Shown here piece by piece: positions 30,961 to 39,083 of a stretch of 64,000 nt of DNA. The stretch covers positions 5,704,001 through 5,768,000 of the forward strand of contig NZ_JACHMY010000001.1 of the NCBI RefSeq assembly GCF_014205135.1. The letters are read 5' to 3'. Positions within the stretch are counted from its first letter, which is position 1. Every line of letters starts with the position of its first letter. Made by a program: the position numbers and the translations under genes. The notes under the pieces are model-generated. The model had not been told where the DNA came from. It did no database searches and saw only the letters and a program-made list of their open reading frames with translations. The stretch comes from Kribbella italica (GTDB lineage: Bacteria > Actinomycetota > Actinomycetes > Propionibacteriales > Kribbellaceae).

Positions 30961-33879
30961 GTGCTCGACTCAGCGACCGCCGGGGCGCCCCCGACCGACC
31001 AGCCGAAGGCCTGGTGGTCAGCGGGGCTCGGTCCGCACGAGCAGGAGTCGGCGAAACCCGGCTGGGCGGCGTACGTCGAACGAAGTCTCGCACTCCAGTC
31101 TGTACCGGAACCCGTCGAGGGCGACTGGCAACAAGCCCTCGTCCGTTGCCTCCATCCCCTACTCGTCACCGCCCGCGACGACCTGACCACCGCCGGCCAC
31201 ACCGGCGCGGTCACCGAACAGTTCCTGCACCGCCTGGGACTGCGCCTGGTCAAACTCGCCGCCCGCACCCTGGTCCGCGAACTGGCCCAGGCCCGCAAAC
31301 GCGGCGACCTGACCGGCGCCACCCCAGCGATGCGTTTCCTTGACTTCACCCACCGGCTCGTTGGAGGGAGCGAGCTGGCGGACCTCCTGGCCGCGTACCC
31401 GGTACTGGCCCGGGTCCTGGGCGAGGCGTGCCGACAGTCCCTCGAGGGCCACCTCGAACTGCTGACCCGCCTCGCCGAGGACCGCGAGCTGATCGTGACC
31501 GAACTCCTCGCCGGCCAGCCACTAGGAGACCTCCTCGACGCCGAGCCCAGCGGTGATCCCCACCGCGGTGGGCGCAGCACCACGACCCTCACCTTCAGCA
31601 CCGGCCGAAAACTGATCTACAAGCCCCGACCGCTGGATCTGCACCAGCACTTCAACGAGATCGTCGACTGGCTGAACAGCAAGACGGGCTTGGCCGTCGG
31701 GACACTGCAGGTGTTGCGCAGACCTGGTTACGGCTGGCTGGAGCACGTTCGCGCCGAACCGTGCGGCGACCTGACGGACGTCCGTCGCTTCTACCAGCGG
31801 TACGGCGCTCTGCTCGCACTGTTGTTCGCCCTCGACGGCACGGACATGCACTACGACAACCTGATCGCCGCCGGGGACCAGCCGATGCTGGTCGATGTGG
31901 AGACCCTGTTTCATCCCGGTGTGTCCGCCGCCGGGCTCCGGGGCGACCCAGCTCAGGCAGCCGCAGCGGACTCCGTCCTGCGAACCGCCCTGCTACCGCT
32001 GCTCGTCACTGGAGAGCACGGAGTCGTAGATCTGTCCGGCCTGGGCGGCGATGCCGGCGCGACGATGCCCAACAGCACGGTCGACTGGGCCGACGCCGGG
32101 TTGGACACCATGCACCTGGTCCGCCGTGCCCGCACCAGCGCCGGCGGCGGCAACCGGCCGCATCTGGCGGGAGTTCCCCTGGAGCCGAGGCAGCACGAGA
32201 ACTTTCTGCTGTTCGGCTTCCGCGAAGCTTTCCAAGCGATCGTCTGGCATCGCGAGGAGTTGCTGGGTCCGTTCGGCCTGCTCGCTCGCTGCGCCCAGGA
32301 CCAGGTCAGGCTCGTCGGCCGTCCGACTCACCACTACCTGGCGCTGCTGGACGAGGCGACGCATCCGGACGCTCTGCGCGACGCTGGAGTCCGGTCTGAT
32401 CTGCTCGAGCTGCTCTGGACCAACGAACAAGTCGATCCACGACTGGTTCCGGCAGAACTGGTGGATCTCTGGGCCGGCGACGTCCCTGTCTTCACCTCGC
32501 GGCCGGACAGTCAGGACGTCTGGAGCTCGGAAGGAACCCGGATCCCGGCCGTCCTGCCGGTAGCGGGCCTGTCCGCTGTCGAGCGGAAGATCGGCGCGCT
32601 GACCGAACTGGACCAGCACCGCCAGGAGTGGTTGATCTCGGCCAGTCTGGCCACTCGTCCGGAACCGGTCCGGCACGGCGGCGTCACCACACAACCGCAT
32701 CTCGGCTCGACCGAGGCCGACCCCGAGCATCTGCTCGCCGCCGCGAGCGACGTCGCGGACGAGATCATGGCGCGGGTGTACGGCAGTCCCGGCGGTCCGG
32801 CGAACTGGCTCGGACTGGAAATACTCGACGATCACCACTGGTCGGTCCGGCCGATGGGAGCGGGGCTGACCAACGGCTACACCGGCACGGCGCTCTTCCT
32901 CGCCGAGATCGGCGTGCTGACCGGCACCGACAAGTACTGCGAGCTCGCGCTCGACGCTGTCCGTCCGTTGCCGGCGTTGCTCGAGGTCCTTGCCTCAGAC
33001 CTCGAAACGGCACGTCTGGTCGGCGCGGGTCTGCACGGCCTGGGTGGCATTGCCTACGGCATCAGCCGGCTCGCCCAACTGCTCGACAACTCCGGTCTGC
33101 GGCGCCAGCTCTCCGCCACGCTGGAACTCAGTCAGCAGCTGGTCTCCGAGCCGGCCGACTTCCCGAGTTACCAGGACGGCGCCGCGGGTGGGTTGGCCGC
33201 GATGCTGGCCATGAACGAACTCCCGGCCGCCCGTCGACTGGCTCAGGAGTACGCCGACCAACTGGTCCGCGTTGTCGCCGAGGAAGCCGAGCACCCGCGC
33301 CCACCGCACGGCTTTGCCAGGGGCTATGCCGGACTGGCCTGGGCGCTGGGACAGTACGGGCGGCCTGGGAACAAGTTCCACGCCGCCGCTCAGCAAGCGT
33401 CCACTCTCGACTGCCCCGGGGACGCCGCTGATGCCGGCTGGTGCTCTTCCGGCGGCGTCGGAAACGTACTCGCCCGGCTGAGCTCAGGGCTTCCCCTCGA
33501 CCTCGACACGTACCTGACCGGTGCGTCACAACGTCCGACGCTCGCCGACCTGAGTCTGTGTCACGGCGAGCTCGGAGCGATAGAGCCGGTTCTCTGGCTC
33601 GCCGATCGCGAGCACCAAGCCGCTGAGGCGGTCCGGCGTCGCCGGGCCGGGCTGGTGCTCGCCGCAGTACAGCAGTACGGGCCGCGCTGCGGCACACCCC
33701 GCGCTGTCCCGTCCCCCGGTCTGATGACCGGGTTGGCCGGGATCGGCCACGGGTTGCTCCGGCTCGGCTTCGGTCACCGGATTCCTTCCGTACTGCTGCT
33801 TCAACCGACCACGGCCGCCGCAGCCCATCACAGCCTCGGCGGCCACCGCACTCCATCACCTGACAGGGGACGACCATGA
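30961..33879 (+). CDS. lanM: class II lanthipeptide synthetase (LanM)
   Basis: A 972-residue bifunctional enzyme. The N-terminal dehydratase domain (about 1-600) shows LIYKPRPLDLHQHF near residue 218, the catalytic-loop motif TDMHYDNLIA near 295 and PMLVDVETLFHP near 310. This is the lipid-kinase-like fold that phosphorylates and then eliminates Ser/Thr. The C-terminal LanC-like cyclase (about 640-972) shows NGYTGTALFLAEIG, GLHGLGGIAYGIS and GFARGYAGLAWAL. The zinc ligands are intact: Cys in AGWCSSGG near 827 and Cys-His in LSLCHGELG near 865. The GTG start has no obvious ribosome site. The 3' end overlaps the candidate precursor gene by ATGA. No transporter or protease gene is adjacent. Confidence 0.93.
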   Translation: MLDSATAGAPPTDQPKAWWSAGLGPHEQESAKPGWAAYVERSLALQSVPEPVEGDWQQALVRCLHPLLVTARDDLTTAGHTGAVTEQFLHRLGLRLVKLAARTLVRELAQARKRGDLTGATPAMRFLDFTHRLVGGSELADLLAAYPVLARVLGEACRQSLEGHLELLTRLAEDRELIVTELLAGQPLGDLLDAEPSGDPHRGGRSTTTLTFSTGRKLIYKPRPLDLHQHFNEIVDWLNSKTGLAVGTLQVLRRPGYGWLEHVRAEPCGDLTDVRRFYQRYGALLALLFALDGTDMHYDNLIAAGDQPMLVDVETLFHPGVSAAGLRGDPAQAAAADSVLRTALLPLLVTGEHGVVDLSGLGGDAGATMPNSTVDWADAGLDTMHLVRRARTSAGGGNRPHLAGVPLEPRQHENFLLFGFREAFQAIVWHREELLGPFGLLARCAQDQVRLVGRPTHHYLALLDEATHPDALRDAGVRSDLLELLWTNEQVDPRLVPAELVDLWAGDVPVFTSRPDSQDVWSSEGTRIPAVLPVAGLSAVERKIGALTELDQHRQEWLISASLATRPEPVRHGGVTTQPHLGSTEADPEHLLAAASDVADEIMARVYGSPGGPANWLGLEILDDHHWSVRPMGAGLTNGYTGTALFLAEIGVLTGTDKYCELALDAVRPLPALLEVLASDLETARLVGAGLHGLGGIAYGISRLAQLLDNSGLRRQLSATLELSQQLVSEPADFPSYQDGAAGGLAAMLAMNELPAARRLAQEYADQLVRVVAEEAEHPRPPHGFARGYAGLAWALGQYGRPGNKFHAAAQQASTLDCPGDAADAGWCSSGGVGNVLARLSSGLPLDLDTYLTGASQRPTLADLSLCHGELGAIEPVLWLADREHQAAEAVRRRRAGLVLAAVQQYGPRCGTPRAVPSPGLMTGLAGIGHGLLRLGFGHRIPSVLLLQPTTAAAAHHSLGGHRTPSPDRGRP

Positions 33880-34100
33880 CCGCCCAGCACAACTCCCACG
33901 ACGCCGACCCGACCCGCAACCAGCCCGACCCGGTCGACAGCGCAGAGGCCGACAGCGACCCGATCGGCCCGATCACGCTGCCGAAGCGTGGCCGGCTGGG
34001 GGCCCGCGCAGCGGCGCTGGCCGGAAGCGTGGGGTTGGCCGCTGTCGGTATCGTCGCCTTCACCGACGGTTGCAGCACCTTCCCGACGATCGCCCACTGA
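33876..34100 (+). CDS. candidate class II lanthipeptide precursor
   Basis: A 74-residue peptide translationally coupled to LanM (ATGA overlap, AGGGGA before the ATG). The N-terminal half is acidic and polar (Asp/Pro/Ser-rich, residues 5-32). A short basic stretch KRGRLGAR follows, then a hydrophobic Ala/Gly/Val segment (residues 45-62). The C-terminus TDGCSTFPTIAH holds the only Cys (66) with Thr63, Ser67, Thr68 and Thr71 nearby. That allows at most one thioether ring. No Gly-Gly cleavage motif is seen, unlike most class II leaders. Position and composition make it the best precursor candidate, but I do not recognise the family. A small membrane peptide unrelated to LanM is the alternative. 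Confidence 0.65.
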   Translation: MTAQHNSHDADPTRNQPDPVDSAEADSDPIGPITLPKRGRLGARAAALAGSVGLAAVGIVAFTDGCSTFPTIAH

Positions 34101-34205
34101 CAGCCCTGATCACCGCCGATCCTGCAGCGAGCGTTTGTTCGTGCGGTCCGATCGACCGGCCGAACCGACTGCGGTCGGCACCGGCGGTGGTTAGAGTTGG
34201 CAAGC

Positions 34206-37127
34206 ATGCAGCCCCATGCGCCGAGGGTGGTCGGCAGAGATCGAGAAATCGATCAGCTCGACCACCTGCTTGCGTCCGCCCGAGCAGGGCGCGGTGGTGC
34301 TGTTTTCCTGGTCGGCGAACCCGGGATCGGCAAGAGCCGGCTGGCCGCGGTAGGACTCACGAAGGCTCTGGACGCCGGGATGGCAACGCTGCGCGGCAGG
34401 GTCGGGGCGATCGGCACGATGGTCGCCTTCCGGCCCTTCACCGAGGCACTGCTGTCACTGATCCGGCGCAACGAGATGCCGGAACCGGCAGCGCTCGGCC
34501 CGTACCGACAGGTGCTCGGGCGACTGGTGCCGGACTGGGACGACGGTCAGGTACCGGAGACCGCCACGTCGGCGGTGGTTCTCGGTGAGGCGATGTTGCG
34601 CGTACTCACCCTGATCGGTGAGAAGCGCGGCTGCCTGCTGGTCCTCGAGGACCTGCAGGGAGCCGATCCCGAGACACTCGCCGTGATCGAGTACCTGCTG
34701 GACAACCTCGAGGACCAGCCTGTCGTACTGGTCGCGACGCTGCGCTCGGAACGCTGCGCCGCGGGCGATCTGGCCCGGCTCGCGGCTCAGCGCAACACAG
34801 CGGTCGTGCTCGACCTGGCGCCACTGAACCGTGACGAGGTGCGGGACCTGGCTGCCGGATGCCTCGAGGTCGAGCCCGCCGCAGTACCCGCCCAGCTGTG
34901 CGAACGGTTGTGGTCGGACAGCGTCGGAGTGCCTTTCATCGTCGAGGAACTGTTGCAGGAGGCAAGCCGATCGGGTCAGCTGCTGTCGAGCGAGGACGGC
35001 ACCGTCCAGGTCGTCGACGATCTGCGGACCGCCGTACCCGCGGCCGTCGTGCGGAGTATCAGCAGCCGAACCGACCAGCTCGGCCCCCAGTCGCGTGAGC
35101 TTCTCGTCCTGGCCGCTGTGATCGGTCACCGCTTCCCGTTGAGCGCCGTCCGGCTGGCAAGCGGCACGGACGAACGGTTACTTCTGGCTACTCTGCGTGC
35201 CGGTCTGGCTGCGCAGCTGATCGGTCCGGACGAGCCGGTCCCGGACTGGTACGCCTTCCGCCACCCGTTGACGGCGGACGCTCTGCTGGCCGGGCTCAAC
35301 CCGACCGAGCGGGCAGACCAGGCCCGACGCTGCGCCGACGCGATCGAGGAACTACATCCCGGGCTTCCCGGTGAGTGGTGCCCGATGGTGGCCGAGCTGG
35401 CGGACACCGGTGGCGACAGGGCCCGGGCTGCCCGCTTGTTCGCTCTGGCCGGCCGCCGGTCGTTCGACGAAGGATCCATGGGCTCGGCCGTCAAGCTGCT
35501 GGAGCGTGCCAACAAGCTGCTCGCCAACGATCCGGACGTTTCTCAGCGGGCCGACGTACTCGGCTCGCTGCTGCTCGCGCTCGGGGAGACGGGCCAGTTC
35601 GACGACACGCCGGCTCATGCTCAGGCGATCGACGACATGGGAAACCAGAACCTCGACAGCCGCCGCGTCGCCGCTCTGCACGTTCAGCTCGCCGGTGTGG
35701 AGCACATGGCCGGCCGTTGGTCGGCCGCGGTTTCCCAGGTCGCGATCGCCAGGTCGCTGCTCGGACCCGCGGCCGATGACGCCGACCTGGCGCCGGTCGA
35801 CGCGATCGCCGCCCACCTCGAGCTGGCTCGGCCGAGCCCTGGCCGGCTCAAGACCGCCGCTGACCTCGCGACGCGCGCAGCGGAGGCGGCCGAACGGTCG
35901 GACCTGCCGGCGGTGGCGTGCGACGCCTGGCAACTGCTGGGCATCTTGTCCCGGGAACGGGATCTGGACGAGTCGATCGAGTATTTCCACCGGGCTCGCC
36001 AGGTCGCCGAGGCGAACAACATGGCCTTCCAGCGAGTGTGCTCACACGTTTTCCAGGCCGGCACGAGCTGCCTTGCCGACGGAAGTGTCATCGAGCTCGA
36101 GCGGGCCCGCCAGCAGGCACTGCGGATCGGAGCCATCCCGCTCGCGTACGAGGTCGACGGAATCCTTGGCCAGCAGGCGATACTGCGGGCCGAGTACGAC
36201 AAGGCCGCCGTCATGATCGACGAGTGTCTCGAGGTCACCCGACGACTCAAGCTCGGCCGCGGCGCGCCGTACGTGCTGGTGAGCAAGGCTGTTCTGGCCG
36301 CGCACCAGGGGCGGCGGACAGTGATGGAGGAAACGCTGCGGGAGCTCGCGAACTGGGGAGAGCGCGCTTCGTACGAGCTGCCCCTGTCGTACGGACTCGC
36401 GCGAACGTTCTGCGCGCTTCTGGAGGAGAACCACGAGCTGGCAGAGACCGAGCAGGCACAGGCGCTGTCGTACGACGCCCAGAACCCCACGACGTTCCAC
36501 ATGGCCGGCAAGAACGGTATGTCGCTGCTGCTCGGAGTTCTGGCAGGACGGAACGGCCGAGAACACCTGGAGGCCCTGACCGCCACCGCCGCCAGCGGGA
36601 TGCGGTGGAATCGGCAGTTCGTCCAGTGGGCCGAGGCCGTCCTGCTCGGGCGCGAGGGACGCGGCGCCGAGGCACAGGCCATGGTGGCGTTGGCGATGGA
36701 GACCTCGTCGCTCTACCCGATGGCCCAGCACCTCGGGCTCCGGCTCGTGGCTGAGCCTGCGGCGGCCGACGGCTGGGGCGATCCCGTTGCCTGGCTGCGG
36801 CAGTCCGAGGACTACTTCCACACCGCTGACGTGCAGCCGGTGGCCAGTGCCTGTCGGAGCATGTTGCGGCAGCTCGGAGCGACCGTGTCCCAGCGCCGTA
36901 CGGGCAGCGACCAGGTCCCCCCGCATCTCCGCCAGCTCGGGATCACCACCCGCGAGTACGAGGTCTGTCTCTTGCTCGTCGATCGGATCGGGAACAAGTC
37001 GATCGCGTCGCGGTTGCATATCTCTCCCCGTACCGTGGAGAAGCACGTGGCGAGTTTGATGACGAAGACCCGGCAGCCGGATCGGGAGGCGCTCAGCAGC
37101 TTTGCGCGGACGGTGTTGCAGGACTGA
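34206..37127 (+). CDS. large ATP-binding LuxR-family (LAL) transcriptional regulator
   Basis: A 973-residue regulator of the LAL type. The N-terminal AAA/STAND ATPase has Walker A VGEPGIGKSRL near residue 40 and Walker B LLVLEDLQGADPETL near 145. The central ~500 residues look like TPR-type helical repeats. A C-terminal LuxR helix-turn-helix (about 905-973) carries TTREYEVCLLLVDRIGNKSIASRL and PRTVEKHVASLMTKT. The ATG at 34206 is preferred over an upstream TTG. Being encoded 105 bases after the candidate precursor, it is the likely activator of the lanthipeptide locus. Confidence 0.88.
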   Translation: MQPHAPRVVGRDREIDQLDHLLASARAGRGGAVFLVGEPGIGKSRLAAVGLTKALDAGMATLRGRVGAIGTMVAFRPFTEALLSLIRRNEMPEPAALGPYRQVLGRLVPDWDDGQVPETATSAVVLGEAMLRVLTLIGEKRGCLLVLEDLQGADPETLAVIEYLLDNLEDQPVVLVATLRSERCAAGDLARLAAQRNTAVVLDLAPLNRDEVRDLAAGCLEVEPAAVPAQLCERLWSDSVGVPFIVEELLQEASRSGQLLSSEDGTVQVVDDLRTAVPAAVVRSISSRTDQLGPQSRELLVLAAVIGHRFPLSAVRLASGTDERLLLATLRAGLAAQLIGPDEPVPDWYAFRHPLTADALLAGLNPTERADQARRCADAIEELHPGLPGEWCPMVAELADTGGDRARAARLFALAGRRSFDEGSMGSAVKLLERANKLLANDPDVSQRADVLGSLLLALGETGQFDDTPAHAQAIDDMGNQNLDSRRVAALHVQLAGVEHMAGRWSAAVSQVAIARSLLGPAADDADLAPVDAIAAHLELARPSPGRLKTAADLATRAAEAAERSDLPAVACDAWQLLGILSRERDLDESIEYFHRARQVAEANNMAFQRVCSHVFQAGTSCLADGSVIELERARQQALRIGAIPLAYEVDGILGQQAILRAEYDKAAVMIDECLEVTRRLKLGRGAPYVLVSKAVLAAHQGRRTVMEETLRELANWGERASYELPLSYGLARTFCALLEENHELAETEQAQALSYDAQNPTTFHMAGKNGMSLLLGVLAGRNGREHLEALTATAASGMRWNRQFVQWAEAVLLGREGRGAEAQAMVALAMETSSLYPMAQHLGLRLVAEPAAADGWGDPVAWLRQSEDYFHTADVQPVASACRSMLRQLGATVSQRRTGSDQVPPHLRQLGITTREYEVCLLLVDRIGNKSIASRLHISPRTVEKHVASLMTKTRQPDREALSSFARTVLQD

Positions 37128-37242
37128 TCCCGGGCGCCGCGCGTGTGCTCGGGCGTGTCACGGCTCGACAGTGATAGTTGTCGTGGCACGGACTCCGGGT
37201 GAACCGCCCACGCCGGAGACGAGCGGCGCGCGGCAATCCGCT

Positions 37243-37268
37243 GGATAATTTATCCTGCATAATTTATG
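37243..37268. promoter_or_regulatory. tandem AT-rich operator of the ROK regulator gene
   Basis: Two palindromes are centred 14 bp apart: GGATAATTTATCC (37243-37255, perfect 13-mer) and CATAATTTATG (37258-37268). Both share ATAATTTAT. They form an AT-rich island in GC-rich DNA, just upstream of TATATAGGA, which could serve as the -10 box. Autoregulation by the ROK protein is inferred. Confidence 0.6.
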
Positions 37269-37297
37269 AAGGCTCGCTTTCTATATAGGATGGGCGA

Positions 37298-38548
37298 GTG
37301 GCAGGCAAGGGGTCGGACATGAGCAAGGGAACGGTCGGCGGCGGCGGTACGACGATGCTGCGGCGGATCAACGTCGCTGCGGTGCTGGATGCTGTCCGGC
37401 GCTCGGCGCCCGCACCGCTGCGGGTGGCGGAACTGGTCGAGCGGACCGGTCTGGCCAGACCGACGGTCGCGCAGGCGGTCGACGAGCTGCTGGACGCGGG
37501 CTGGCTGCAGCAGCACGGGCCGGACTCGGCGGACCGCTCGCTGGGGCGGCCCGCGATCCGGGTGTCGCTGCGCGGTCGCGCGGCGCCGGTGCTCGGCCTC
37601 GACGTCGGGCCGCACCGGGTCACCGTCGGCGTCTCCGACCTGTCCGGCCGCAAGCTCTCCCTCGTACGACGGTCAGGTCCGGGCTGGACGGCCCAGGAGC
37701 TGCTCGGCGTGATCAGCGAGGTGATCACCGAGGCGCTGGCCGAGGCCGAGGTCCCGGCCGAGGACATCGCGGCCGCGGTCGCCGCGAGCCCGGGCATCGT
37801 GGACGAGCACACCGGACGGGTCCAGCTGGTCCCGTCGGTGCCGGGCTGGTCCTCGATCGACCTGGTCAAGCACGTGCGGTCCCTGCTCGACTGCCCGGTC
37901 ATGCTCGACAACGACGCCAACCTGGCGGCCCTGGCGATCGCTGCGGCCCGGGGTGGCACCGGCACGCTGCTCGCCGTCCAGTGGGGTGAACGGCTCGGCG
38001 CCGGCATCGTGATCGACGGTCGGCTGCACCGCGGGACGGGCGCGGCCGGTGAGATCGGCTTCATCGCCACCGCGCCGGACGACGTGATCAACCCCGAGGA
38101 CAGCCGCGGACCGCTGGAGCGGGCCGTCGGCTCCGAGGCGATCGCTGCACTCGGCCGGCAGGCCGTGCTCGACAACCCGGAGTCCCGCCTGGCCGAGCTC
38201 GGCCGCGAGCAGCTCGACACGGCCGATGTGTTCGCCGCTGCTGCTGAGCGCGACCCGGTCGCCCAGGCCGTCGTCCAGCAGGTCGCCCGCGACTTCGCCC
38301 GCGCGCTCGCCCCCGCCGTACTGGTGCTCGACCCCACCGCCGTCGTCATCGGCGGCGGTGTCGCCCGGGCCGGCGCGGTCCTCCTGGACGCCATCTCCGA
38401 CCAGCTCCGGCTGCTCACGCTGAACCACCCGAAGCTGGAGCTCTCCGCCCTGGCCGAGGACGCGGTCGTCACCGGCGCGATGCGGATGGCGCTGGACGAG
38501 GTGTGGCAGCGCAAGCTCCCGACCCCGGCGCTGACTACAACGGCGTAG
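37298..38548 (+). CDS. ROK-family transcriptional regulator
   Basis: A 416-residue protein. The N-terminal winged helix (about 20-75: LRRINVAAVLDAVRRS, LRVAELVERTGLARPTVAQAVDEL) is followed by a ROK sugar-kinase-like domain: GLDVGPHRVTVGVSDL, VAASPGIVDEHTG, DNDANLAALAIAAARG and GAGIVIDGRLHRGTGAAGEIGF. The CxCGxxGC zinc site of many ROK proteins is not visible, so metal binding may be lost. Start is GTG at 37298 or the ATG 21 bases later. No sugar gene is adjacent, so its targets beyond itself are unknown. Confidence 0.85.
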   Translation: MAGKGSDMSKGTVGGGGTTMLRRINVAAVLDAVRRSAPAPLRVAELVERTGLARPTVAQAVDELLDAGWLQQHGPDSADRSLGRPAIRVSLRGRAAPVLGLDVGPHRVTVGVSDLSGRKLSLVRRSGPGWTAQELLGVISEVITEALAEAEVPAEDIAAAVAASPGIVDEHTGRVQLVPSVPGWSSIDLVKHVRSLLDCPVMLDNDANLAALAIAAARGGTGTLLAVQWGERLGAGIVIDGRLHRGTGAAGEIGFIATAPDDVINPEDSRGPLERAVGSEAIAALGRQAVLDNPESRLAELGREQLDTADVFAAAAERDPVAQAVVQQVARDFARALAPAVLVLDPTAVVIGGGVARAGAVLLDAISDQLRLLTLNHPKLELSALAEDAVVTGAMRMALDEVWQRKLPTPALTTTA

Positions 38549-38567
38549 CACTGGGCACCGGTCCGGC

Positions 38568-39053
38568 ATGAGCACCTGGACCGAGCGCCGCCCAGTCCGC
38601 AGCGCGGCCGCACTGGCGGTCTGCGCGGCCGCTGTCACAGTGGCCGCGCTGATCGGCGTGCTGGGCGTCCAGGGCACCACCGAGCGGTACGCCGAACTGC
38701 AGCAGCCGTCGTGGGCCCCACCGAGCTGGCTCTTCGGCCCGGTCTGGACCGTCCTGTACGCGATGATCGCCGTCAGCGGCTGGCTCGTCTGGCGCCGGAC
38801 CGGCTGGTCGAAGCACCTCGTCCCGTACGCCGTACAGCTCGGCCTCAACGCGATCTGGACGCCGCTGTTCTTCGGCGCCGACGCGATCGCCCTGGCGCTC
38901 GCCGAGATCGTGCTGCTCTGGACCGCGATCGCCTGGACCGTGATCACCTTCCGCAAGGTCAGCCGCCCGGCGGCCGCGCTGCTGATCCCGTACTGGGCCT
39001 GGACGACGTTCGCCGCCGCGCTCAACGCGGCCATCTGGTGGCTCAACCGCTGA
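38568..39053 (+). CDS. tspO: TspO/MBR-family membrane protein
   Basis: A 161-residue five-helix membrane protein, Trp-rich as in the tryptophan-rich sensory protein family. Conserved segments are QQPSWAPPSWLFGPVWTVLYAMIAVSGWLVW, LGLNAIWTPLFFG and AALLIPYWAWTTFAAALNAAIWWLN. The TspO family binds porphyrins and other ligands and is linked to stress responses. It lies 19 bases after the ROK gene on the same strand, so they may be co-transcribed. Confidence 0.9.
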   Translation: MSTWTERRPVRSAAALAVCAAAVTVAALIGVLGVQGTTERYAELQQPSWAPPSWLFGPVWTVLYAMIAVSGWLVWRRTGWSKHLVPYAVQLGLNAIWTPLFFGADAIALALAEIVLLWTAIAWTVITFRKVSRPAAALLIPYWAWTTFAAALNAAIWWLNR

Positions 39054-39083
39054 TCCAGCGGGCCGCAGTGGGATGATCACTGC

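Noticed and set aside
30552..31343. Plus-strand frame starting before LanM as a possible second precursor or accessory gene
   Set aside because: It is Arg/Pro-rich, overlaps LanM out of frame and has no Ser/Thr/Cys core; treated as a shadow.
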